A DNA stretch of 64,000 bases from Monosiga brevicollis MX1 (lineage: Eukaryota; Opisthokonta; Choanoflagellata; Craspedida; Salpingoecidae), in contig NW_001865044.1 of NCBI RefSeq assembly GCF_000002865.3, positions 560,022 through 624,021 of the forward strand. The letters are read 5' to 3'. Of the stretch, positions 11,329 to 21,401 are shown in pieces. The first letter of the stretch is position 1. Each line of letters opens with the position of its first letter. The translations under genes were made by a program, and so were the position numbers. A model generated the notes under the pieces. That model was not told where the DNA came from. It did not search any database and worked only from the letters and a program-made list of their open reading frames with translations.

Positions 11329-12627
11329 ACAGATATTTACTACAAGTACAAGCATGAGGATGTCGAGTTTATGTTTGCCGAAGCCCGAGCAGAAATCGAG
11401 CGCCGCATCGAGGTACGGGGCTTGTGCTCGGTGTGCCTGGCCATCTTTTCGCAGTTGTTTGGGCCAAGCATGGAGATAGCATACTGCTTTTGCTTTCAGC
11501 TCAACACTCTTCTGGGGCGGCCTGGCACAGGAATTGACGGATCAAGTCAAGCAGGAGCTCATCAGCGACCTCAAGCAAGAAGAACAGGCCGTTTTGCAAC
11601 AAATCAAGGCTAGCGCCATCGATGAACGAGCCTTGGCCGCCAACATGCCCACGCGCCAAATGCGCAAGCGTGGCCACGACGATAGCAATGTATGATTGGC
11701 TGCTGCATGGCTGCTGCATGGCTGGTCGGGCGGTTGCTGGAAGTAGGCTTACACAGCTCACGCCCGGTGGTCTTTGTCCTAGGTCACCGAGCACGCGGAA
11801 GAGAGTGCAGTAGAGAAGTATCATGGAAAACCATTCGTTCATCTTTTGGCTGCCAACGACGACATTTTAGCCGATGTGAAGGCCATGAACAGCGGTGTGT
11901 CATCGGTTGCATGTGTGGGGCGCCCCGCCCACGCAGTCACACGGGAAGCAGGGAAAGGGTACGAGGGTGGGCGACTTTCAGCCAGGGGCTGATGCGACAG
12001 GGTTGCTCGATCGGGCCTTGCTTTGTTGGAGACCTTGCAACTTGTCTGACTCATCTTCTGATCGTCGTTCACTTTTTCACTATTAAGTCGCGCTCGCAAG
12101 TCGATCTCGCAAGTCCTCAAAGCGCAAGAGTGCTTCCCAGGCCCCTTTGCCCCCATCGGAACATGTATCAGACGTCATCTTTGACAATGAAGGCGACCGT
12201 CTCTACGTGAACGAGCGCTGGTGCGTAGGCATGATGGGGTGATGGCAGTGCTCAAATTGCCGCCACCAGCTGTTGCGCATATCCGCAGGCTGACGACTGT
12301 CCCCCCCTCCCCCCCGCCCCCTTCCCCCCTCCCCCCATTGCTTTATTCAGGTTTTATCGCGGCGATCGTGTGCAAGTGGACTGGCCCCATGAAACGCGGG
12401 CACGACTTCAGTAAGTCAATGAAAATTGCCCAAATGTTGAACTAGCTGCGGCTCTTGCCTTGGCTCACGCGTGCTAATCATCACCACTTGCGCATTGCTT
12501 GGACACAAGGGGGCATTTGCTGGTGTGCAATCCCATCATGGTGTGGATTCGCGTTGATGACATTGTGAAGATTCCACTTCCTTTGGAGGATTTTGAACGA
12601 GGACGATGCATGATGCGAACGTATTAG
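10803..12627 (+). CDS. Sds3/BRMS1-family subunit of the Sin3-HDAC complex
   Basis: Nuclear corepressor subunit that bridges Sin3 and the histone deacetylase. Exons: 10803-10915, 10997-11052, 11147-11218, 11333-11412, 11531-11689, 11783-11894, 12088-12220, 12351-12410 and 12510-12627 (903 bases, 300 aa). The coiled coil runs from about residue 60 to 160 and carries the family signature KYKHEDVEFMFAEARAEIERR. Next come a basic MPTRQMRKR segment and the family's second conserved block (PFVHLLAANDDILADVKAMN), like human SUDS3 and BRMS1. The C-terminal 100 residues hold a small beta-rich segment (FYRGDRVQVDW) that I do not see in the animal proteins. The start of exon 5 is the least certain boundary: an upstream acceptor at 11500 would shift the frame. 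SUDS3 versus BRMS1 identity cannot be decided. Confidence 0.82.
11293..11327. repeat. (GT)n microsatellite inside an Sds3-like gene intron
   Basis: About 17 GT units end five bases before the acceptor AG at 11331-11332, so the repeat takes the place of the polypyrimidine tract. Confidence 0.95.
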
Positions 12628-12878
12628 GATGTGGGTCGCCGTGCCTATGTGCGCCCAACGCGGAGGCAAGCGTCATTTGTTATGATATCTTGACGTAGAA
12701 ACATGGGCTTTTGTGTGATCGAGCTAGTGGACTGGACAACAAGACACGACGTGTCAATTGACTATTCAACATCGGATTCATGCAGCACGCTTCTCGATCA
12801 GCTCGAACAGAAAACAGAAAAAAAAAGTCGAAAGAGCAAAAAGTCAAAAAGTCGAAATTGTCAGCAATTTCATGCATC

Positions 12879-15800
12879 ATGTGCGGAATTCTGGCGCTGG
12901 TGACCGAGGTCGGGCCAGCGGTGCCCAAGGTCGTGGACCGGCAGATCCTGGCCGATCTGGTCTCCCATCGCGGTGAGTGCGAGTGGATGACGCAACACAG
13001 GGGGGATGGGTTTTTTTTTGGTCCTGAGCAAGCAGGCCACGTGTAGTTCAAGTCAGCAAGAGTACTTTTCGTCAAGGCCTCACGAGAGGAACTGATGTGT
13101 GAGCCACTGCAGGCCCCGACGCAAGTGGCCACCATGAGAGCAGCGTAGGCAACGGCCATGAAGTGCACCTCACAGGCCAAGTTCTTAACATGCGTGGGCC
13201 CGTGGTCGCTCAGCCCTTGCACGCCGAGGCTCAGGGCTTACACCTGCTTTTTAATGGAGAAATCTATGCTGGCTTGCCGGGCCTGTCCGCGAGAGCCAAC
13301 GACAGCCAGGCCTTGTTAGCGGCGCTGGCCGCGTTCACGGAAGCTGCAGTCGCCCCCAATGGGAAGGCAAGTGACAGTTGTGAAACAGCCTACATGGCGG
13401 CGATATGTAGTGTGCTTGAGCGCTTGCGTGGGCCCTGGGCCCTCGTCTTGCTGGATTCAATCCGTCAGAAATTGTGGGTAGCACGCGACTACCTTGGGCG
13501 GCGCGCCCTGTCCATCTGTCGTGACGGCACCGATCTCTTGATCAGCAGTGTGTGCGATCAACTGCGACCCCAAGACCCCGCCAACCCAACGGACGAGGCC
13601 GCGTGGCGCGAAGTTTCTACATGCGGTGTGTGTTGCTTCGATCTGGGCGCCTCGGGGATGGTGTTGAACGTGCTACCTTGGAAGCTGGCCTCAGCACATG
13701 GGGCGGAGAAAAATGCTGCTGCATACCGGCGTCTTGTGGCACAGCTGCGACAACGCGAGCTAATCGCATGGGCACATGAGGTGGTGGGTCCCTCAGGTCG
13801 GGTCGTCGACTGGTCAGAGACACCAGATGTTCAGCCCGCCGTCCCAATCTGCCTGCCGAATCTGCAAGCGATAGCACCCGAACACCCTGCCGGCACCGAA
13901 CCCGAGTTGCCCTTGCAAATGGGCCTCACAGACGCTTGGCCCTTTGAAGTATTGGCAAGCCTCACGGCCTGTGAGGCGGGCGAGGCTACACACTTCCTCA
14001 TGGATCCGGTCGCTGTTGCGGAGAAGCGCGCTGCCACGGTGGCGCCGCTAACATCGGCCTTGCGTCGAGCCGTGGGCTTGAGGTGCCACGCGTTTCATGG
14101 TGACAGGTATCTGATTGCTGGTCCATCTTTCTCTATTTTGCTCCCTCTAGTTTTTGCATTGGACTTGCATTGGACTTGGGAGGGATGGTTCAAGGGAAGC
14201 ATACATAAATGAAAGATATGACAGACCGGGTCCTCGATGTGGGGGAATGCGCCGTAGCCATGCTCATGTGACATCCGACCCGATTGGACGCAGCAATTCG
14301 GAGCGCCGGCCTGTGGGTGTGCTGTTCTCGGTATGACCAAGCGCAGGGCCACGGCATCGGCAGCCTCCGCACTTTTCTATTTTTTATCGTCATGCCTCTT
14401 CTCTTTTTCTCTATTGACGTTTGCACCCTGATGCGACCCCACATGGCTTGGTGGAACGGGGTAGGGCGGCATTGACTGTACTTTGCTGGCTCTTTTGGCG
14501 TTGGATGAGTTGGAGCCAGGCACGGAACTGCACCTCATCAACGTGGCTTTTGAAAATCGAGCTCGAAATCAAGCTCAGGGAGCAGACTTGTACAGGTGTC
14601 GTCTTGCCGACGTCGGGCTCCCATCCCCGTTGGACCTTTGAGAGCATGCACTCACCTCACCGATGGTCGCCGCAGCGTTCCGGATCGCCTCACAGCTATT
14701 GCTTCGTACCATGAATTGTTGCGTCTGCGCCCAAATGGTACGCTCAAGAGCCCGCCCCAGCCGTTACGTTGCCGCGAGCGACTTGAGCCTCATGCTGCTG
14801 GGCATCGTGGTATTGCCACCCACTGGGCTAGCACTGATACGCCTGATTTTGGTCAACGTACCGCGAGCGGAGCTGGAGATGCACCGGTCTGTTCATCTGC
14901 CCGCAAAGCCTATCCGCCTTTGTCCATGAGCGCGGGGGTGTGAGGTTCTTGCGTGTACCGTTATTCGGGTTGGGTGGGTATGGCAGGCCCCATGTGTGGC
15001 GCTTGGTGGCTCCCTTGGACACGGAGCTGGACGATAGCATTGGTTGTGCCCTTTGGTTTGCGGCTCGCGGGCATGGAGTGCTCTATGGAGAAGAAGATGC
15101 CAGTGATGTGCCATTTGTTTCAACCGCGCGAGTACGAAAGCGCCGACAGACCTGCGTACATTGGCGAGCTGTGTGCCAGACGGAGCTAATTCTTGACCGC
15201 CTTTGGGCGATATGCTTTTGGTCGGCCTAGGTTCTGCTGTTGGGCATGGGGGCGGACGAACAGTTTGGTGGTTACAGTCGTCATCGAAAGGCATTTGATC
15301 GAGATGGCATGCTCGGAGCTCTCTGCCAGGTCAGCTCCTCCCACATCGGAGGGCTCAAACGACAGATAAAACTTCTGCACACAGATGTCCACGTGCATAT
15401 TTCACCGGTTGCCGATGCTATGAACTACTTCCAGGTTGAGCAGGACATCCGGCGGATTCCAACCCGCAATCTTGGGCGGGATGACCGGGTCATTGCTGAT
15501 CATGGGCGTGAGGGGCGATATCCTTTTCTAGACGAGGCGTTTATGTCGCTCGCCAATGCGCTGCCCTTGGCGGTCAAGGTTTGTTCATATTGTGGGCTCT
15601 CCAGCTTGTCCGTGTTGCAGAGGGAGCGAGGCCTACTCATTACCAATGGTGCAGGCTGACTTTACTGGAGAGCGGGGCTTGGGAGAGAAAAAGGTCTGTG
15701 CTGTTCTTAGCCACTCTTTGTATATGCCCGTTTTCCTGTGAAACGCAAGTGCGTTTGCACATTCCTCACCCGTCATTGCGTGCCCCCGGAGCAGTTGCTG

Positions 15801-15950
15801 CGGATGATGGCCGAGGCCGTGGGCTTGGCATCAGCAGCGCGACTCCCCAAGCGTGCCATCCAATTTGGCTCCCGCATCGCCAAGATGGAGCGTGGCGCCC
15901 GAACTGCAGGCCATCATCGAATTGGGCCCAACAAGCCAGCTCGAGAGTAG
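12879..15950 (+). CDS. ASNSD1: Asparagine synthetase domain-containing protein 1
   Basis: Fusion of a class II glutamine amidotransferase domain and an asparagine-synthase-like domain; the physiological substrate of the family is unsettled. Exons: 12879-12972, 13113-14106, 14294-14330, 14465-14595, 14676-14737, 14832-14886, 14987-15131, 15231-15329, 15435-15578, 15655-15693 and 15795-15950 (1956 bases, 651 aa). The start gives MCGIL, placing the amidotransferase Cys at residue 2. NGEIY and RDYLGRRAL are the next glutaminase landmarks. The synthase half has the ATP-binding loop VGVLFSGGID, split by an intron at S|GGID, then LDTELDDSIG, GMGADEQFGGYSRHR, RNLGRDDRV and the closing RAIQFGSRIAKME, all close to animal ASNSD1. 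Reading phase is intact across all ten introns. Confidence 0.93.
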
Positions 15951-16254
15951 GGTGAATTAGGACGAGTAGGAGAGGGTGAGAATGAGCAGCTCTAAGCGAA
16001 AAACAAAAAAAAAAAAAACCAAAGTTTTTCGAGAATTTCAAAATTGAACGCCAAAGTTGGACTCACACTGACGTGACATTTATAAGAGCAGCAGCGGAGA
16101 GCAGTGATCAACAGCCAACACGACACGACAGACACCCCTGCCTCCCCCGACACACCGCCACACACCGCGAGCTACCTCTGACTGGCATTTTATCCGTTCC
16201 GCGTCTGACCGGAAGGTTCTTGTTAGGGCAGCATTGTTTTCAGAGCAGCAGGTC
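15951..16254. other. Short intergenic spacer
   Basis: About 300 bases between the ASNSD1 stop and the next start. An A-rich run at 16004-16020 is followed by a C/A-rich stretch; no further features. Confidence 0.5.
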
Positions 16255-17564
16255 ATGTTGGCGTTTCGGATGAGCTGGGGCTGGCCGGGTGTGGCCGGGT
16301 GTGTCGTGATGGTAGGCGGAGCTGTGCTGCTGTGCCGCGTATACCATGCTCAGCGACGCAAGTCGCCACTGCGACGGACCATCTTTGACGACCTGCTGCG
16401 CGCCCTCAAGCTGCAAGCGCCTTTGGCCGAGATTGAGCGTCTCTTCCTACAACTCACGCTTGCAGAAGAGGGCGGGGTTGCCCGGGTCTTGCGGATGAGT
16501 TTGGCGACCGTTATCGGCCTGTGTGGTTACGATCCCACGGCTGATACCGACAGCGCGGCCCTACAGCTTATTCGCCCCGTGCAACAGTCGACGCATTGCC
16601 TCTTTGCCAAGCGTGCTCAGCTGTGGGGGGCCCCGACTGACTGGCAAGAGGGCTTGCCTGGCCATGCCAAACAAGAAGACCGCGGTCAGCAGAGTGGAGC
16701 AGCACTGCCTCACAAGGCGGCACAGCTCTTGCGTGCCATGACCTTGATGGCGGCGTACATGCACCGGATCGATGGATTTGTGATTGACTTTCACCACCCC
16801 CACAAATTGGTCACGGTGGATGACCACGCGCGTGCTGTCAACGACCTGCTGGTTTTTCTCAGGTGCGCACACATGCATACCATCGCTGTTCCTGTTGCTG
16901 TCATCGTCTCCTCTTGCTTGAATCTATGCCAGCCCGTGATGTCTGTTCATTTCTGCATGGGCCCCGGGTTTTCCACCGCGCACCACCGCTGGCCTACAGC
17001 ACCCATGATCCGAGTGGGCGCCACTGCATGGCGAGCCAGCGCGTAGGTCGTCTGGGCTGGACTGTCTCTTTTGGGGAGGCAGAATACTTTGTGACGACAT
17101 TTTGCAATGCTTATCATCCCGGCATCAGCCGACGCTGTGAAGCCGAGGGCGTCAGTCTCATTCTGTTTCAGCCTTATAATTCCTTCTTGTTGCACAATAT
17201 TGGAGACGAAACCCCAAAGAGTGCGACCTGTTGGGACAACCCTCGACATATTCGAGATCGCATCCGGTACGTCATCTTCTCGGTAGCCGCTTCGGTTGTC
17301 TTCGCCCGCCTCATGGAGAACCCATTCGGCTGCGCGCATAGAGCCAAGTTTCATGCACATGGGGTATGGTATCCCATTGCGGAAGCACCACAGCTTTATC
17401 CAGCAGCTTACAACATTGTGCTTCCAAACAAGGCCGACGACAACATCGTGGTCGACTGGTGGTCTCAGCGCGGAGCCCGACATTTTTTTCTTCAAGAATC
17501 GGGTGACGAGTACAACACGCCGACACACGCACCATCGCACGCGCACAGGCCCATTCACATTTGA
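16255..17564 (+). CDS. YcgG/YqcI-family protein with an N-terminal membrane segment
   Basis: Member of a family (YqcI/YcgG, PF08892) known mainly from bacteria and fungi, of unknown reaction. Exons: 16255-16862, 17000-17266 and 17342-17564 (365 aa). The first ATG in the open frame is at 16255; the frame extends upstream without another. Residues 8-28 are a hydrophobic segment (VAGCVVMVGGAVLLC) followed by Arg/Lys, suggesting an anchor facing the cytosol. Family landmarks are HCLFAKRAQLWG near residue 125, WTVSFGEAEYFVTTFCNAYHPG, SLILFQPYNSF and the C-terminal RHFFLQESGD. The N-terminal 100 residues look lineage-specific. Assignment rests on motif memory, not on a search; the tail after EYNTP is low-complexity His/Thr/Pro. 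Confidence 0.62.
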
Positions 17565-17791
17565 TGCATACCAAGACACCCATCCATGATAGCATTCATT
17601 TTTTTTTTAGCGATCCGTAATTGACAAGCTTTGTGCACACTAGCGATCGTCGAGTCAAAACCAATGGATCAAGTGAGGGTGGAGATGAGGTCTGATAGAC
17701 AAAAGAAGGTGCAATATTTTGATGCGTAAAACTGTCAAGGCCAGGGCTGCTTGGTGCATTCAACACATGACATCAGAGAACCGCCACATGA

Positions 17792-20700
17792 TCAGGCGTG
17801 TGAAGTTGCTTCGGTAGCACCAGCATCATCACCGTCATCTGCTCGGCCAGCATTGTTGAGGGGCGATTCCAGGGCCTGCTCGGCCACTTCTGTGGCAATG
17901 CCCGGGGTCAGGGCTGACACGGGCACCGAGGAGTCGGGGGCCTCAGCGTCCTCCTTTGTGGTGTTGCCATGCCCTGCCAAGGGTGGAGATTCAGCTAGCA
18001 TTGTTAAGGGCCCCGGTGCAGCTCTGACTTTGTGCGCCGCACCTTCCATGGACGCGGGGCGCAAGGTCGTTGTGGATGATGGTGGCGAAGGAAGGTCGGT
18101 GGACACCAAGCCTGGTCCGCTTTCACGCATGCTATCAAGCGCGGCTTGCTCCGAGGCAGAGAGTTGTGTCAACTGTTGTGCCAAGCCTTGGATGAGCGTA
18201 TCTACGGTCCGCGAGATGCGCTGGCGAGCGGCAATGGACGCACGCAGCTCCATCTAATGAGGGAAAAATGGTGGGGGTTTGAGGCAATCAAATGATGCTG
18301 TTAGCGATGCATTCACTAATGCAAACGACCCGAGTGACAAGTTGCTGCTTTGCAAGCACTTGGGCACCTTGGTCTGCTCGCGGCAGGTAGCCTGGATGGC
18401 TGCGGTACAAGTGCTCAAATACTCGCGCGAGCGCAAAAGGCTGGCATCAATCTACGCGGCGCCACAGAACGATCTGTATTCAGGAAGGTGGCAGAATGAC
18501 CAGACAACACTCATCCCCTCGGCCAGCCGAGTACTGATCGCGGAAGAAAAAGAAATGTCAGAGAAGAGAGATGTACCTGGCGCTGTTGCTCCTGTGTGGT
18601 CTGGGCCAAACGTGCTCGAATATCATCTTGCAATTCCTAAGACCAATCGCGGACACAACACGTCAACAAGAAAGTGCAGGCTGTCTCCAGGTAGGCTGAG
18701 GACAGCACATACCTGCGTGGCCGTCTTGGTTTGTGCTTGAAATTGGGTGTTCATGTTTGTCAAGGCCTGGCTCAAACCCTCTTTTTGCTCCTCTTGTAAT
18801 TTGGTTGCCAAGGTGTCGGCTTGATCTATCAAGCCGGCAATCATGGGTAGTGGAGGCAGGATGGCGCGCCATGAATCAGAAGAGAGCTGACAAAGGCGGC
18901 CGATCACGAGTAGAGTGTGTGCAGGGGTCGTGTCTCCCTGACCGGTAGCGTTTTGGCGCAGCATCTCCAGGCTCTCCTCCTGCCAGGCTTGCAGTTGGGC
19001 TTGCAAGGCCTGCTTAAATCCGTCCACTTGCTCCTTGGTTTCTCGCTCCATTTGTTCGTGCTGGGTGCGTGCTGCCGTCAAGGTGGCTTCAGTGCGCTAA
19101 AAGAGCGGGCCCAAGAGCAAGGGGTGAGATGTTCGCTCATTTGTTGCTTTGTTGGCATGTGCGCTCAGCACGAGCGGTGTATAATATATGAGGTGGTCGT
19201 TGGTTGGTGGTCAGAGCCACGATGCATAACAGCACAGGGAATTGCACCTCGGCGATTTGCTCTTGGCGTTGAGTTTCACGCTGCTCAAGCTCGCGTTGAA
19301 GCTGATCGATGCGCTCGGCAATCAGTGTAGCACAGCGGTCAAAGACAGTGTCCGAAGTTTTCTCTAGTTGCTGGGCTGCAGCATCACGCTCCTCACGCAG
19401 AGCTTTGATAAAAGTCTATGCCCATACCAGGTCAGGTGACAGGGTGGGAGGTTGCAGGGCTCGGAAGATGTGTAATGCCGCGGCCGTCGGTTGCAGGGTG
19501 GCACACCTCTTGCTGGTTTTGGAGAGCTGCCACAAAATTGGCTTTGTGCTCGGCCAGAGTGGCTTGTTGCTGCGTACGGAGGCTTGCGCGCTCTTCCTGG
19601 ATCCTACGGTTGGCATCATGCTAATCAGCTTGAGGTTGACAGCAAAAGCCTCAGAAGTGGGGGGCTTGCACCAACGCACGCTCGTCGGATGTCGGCCTCG
19701 TTCTTCTCCATGAGGGCCTTCATTTGTTCGGTCCAGCTGGCATGTTCCTGCATCACAGTTGTCGCGACCCAAACAATAACGGGGACATGCTTAGCAAGAA
19801 CGTGCAGGATCAAGGATAGAGGGCACCAAGACAAATCGCTCGACGCTGAGAGAGCGCATTGGATGTTTATGACGACACGCCGACCTGGTCATGCTGAGCA
19901 TTGAGGCGCTGTTGCTGCTCGCGTAAAGTCTCGAGGGCCTCTGCTTCTGCACCCGTTGCAGTGCTGGCCTGAGCTTGCAGCGCGTCCTGTCTCAATTATC
20001 CATCAATAGGCACATGAGACCAGATCTGTGTCCCTCAGCAGAGGGTGCTTGGGCGCCGAGGCGGGGACTGCTTGAGTCGAGCAAGCTTGGGGTTGGGGGG
20101 CGAGCATGACTCACGCGTTCAGCTTCAGCCTGCTTAAGGCTGGCCTGGAGTTTGCTCAAGTGAGCCTCCAGCTATGCAGACGGGCAGACGGAAAACCAAT
20201 CAATAAACCCATGCCATGCTGATTCAAAGACCAAAGTAGGTTGCTGTTGCTCTCCGAGGTTAGCAAGAGGGCAAGAAACTCGACTCACATCGGTGATTTT
20301 GGTGGCATAGCGCTGCTCGAGCTCACGACGAAGCTCCTACACAAGATGCATCACTCTGAGTGGGACACGGGCACACAGCGAGGGGGAATGGGGTGGCGCA
20401 GGAAGGGCAGGAGAGCATACTGCTACATCAGGGACAGGTGGTCCAGCCGGCGGCTGGGAATTTGCAAAGCTTGACAGGTCACTGGGCTGCTGACTAGCCT
20501 CTGCCGGCGTTGTGCCAGGGGGCTGTCAAGAAAGAAAGGTGGTGGCATCGAGCCTTTTGACGGTGAGTGCTGCGGCTCCAAGCTCCAAGGTGTTCTGGGG
20601 TCAAAACGGGACAGCACGCTTAGTGACTGACGTACCGTCGTCGCTGGTGGCTGGTCTGTCGCTGGCGGCAGGGCAGAGCCAAAGGCAGCCCACTCATCCT

Positions 20701-20821
20701 CGTCGGTTGCTGGTGCAGTGACCGGCGTCTGCGCGGGCTGCGCGGGCTGCGCGGGCTGCGTTGTGGCCGGCGCCGACTCAAAGGCCGTAAAGTCTCCAAA
20801 ATCATCATCCTCATCAGCCAT
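17792..20821 (-). CDS. CCDC91 (p56)-like coiled-coil adaptor, clathrin-adaptor ear binding
   Basis: Likely trans-Golgi trafficking accessory protein. Twelve exons on the minus strand: 20636-20821, 20421-20522, 20289-20336, 20115-20171, 19885-19986, about 19676/19680-19747, 19507-19603/19620, 19248-19415, 18713-19096, 18577-18636, 18368-18451 and 17792-18253 (about 605 aa). All other boundaries keep phase; the intron between exons 6 and 7 has two equally good solutions. The N-terminus MADEDDDFGDFTAF and a nearby DEDEWAAFG match the acidic-Phe peptides that bind GGA and AP-1 ear domains, as in human p56. Residues 110-450 are Gln/Glu/Arg/Ala coiled coil. The RISRTVDTLIQGLAQQL segment resembles the C-terminal end of CCDC91. 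An extra Ser/Pro/Ala-rich tail of about 120 residues follows it here. Confidence 0.68.
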
Positions 20822-21401
20822 CGTGTGTCGTGTCGGGGATGTTTTGATCGTCGCAGCGGAAGACGAAGTCAGTGAACTGCTCAAGGGAAATCTATCCAAT
20901 GTCTCTCTGTCTCTCTCTGTCTTTTGTCTGTCTGTCTTTGTTTCTCTAATTCTCTCTGTCTCTGTCTCTAATCCTCTCTGTCTCTGTCTCTCTCTGCCTC
21001 GAAGTCTCTGTCTCAAACCAATTCAATTCTGTCTCTGTGTGTGTCTCTCTCTGTCTCTCTGTCTCTTTGTCTCTCTGTCTGTCTCTGTGTCTCTCTCTGT
21101 CTCTGTTGTTGATGTTTTAAGCGACGCGATCGTCAGTTGCGGCGCGTGCTTCGGATTCTGGTCACTGAGCCCTCTGCCATCGCTCTCGCCCTCGCTGTTC
21201 TGCCTCTGCTATTCCTGCTGTGATACTTCTTCTGCCCGGTTTCTTCCTGCGAGGTCCTCTCATCTCAGTCTTGAGATCGTCAGCTGTTGCCACAAGGCTT
21301 TTGGCTGGCAACTCATCGTCACCGTCGCTGCATTGCTGTCTGCGATCGGTGGGTCAATCATAGAGTCTTCGCTCTGTTGGTGGCGAGACAATCGTGACAC
21401 A
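20822..21401. other. Divergent promoter region between the CCDC91-like and GH127 genes
   Basis: 580 bases between two start codons facing away from each other. Most of it is a pyrimidine-only repeat listed separately. No TATA box seen. Confidence 0.55.
20901..21116. repeat. Degenerate (TCTCTG)n pyrimidine tract
   Basis: More than 200 bases of TCTCTG/TCTG/TCTC units with few interruptions (GTTT, AATC), on the strand coding the downstream gene. Strong strand asymmetry. Confidence 0.9.

Noticed and set aside
20423-21016. Minus-strand 197-codon frame running through the pyrimidine tract into the CCDC91-like gene
   Set aside because: Its N-terminal half is Arg/Glu/Thr repeat read from the TCTCTG tract. 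The real start is the ATG at 20821.
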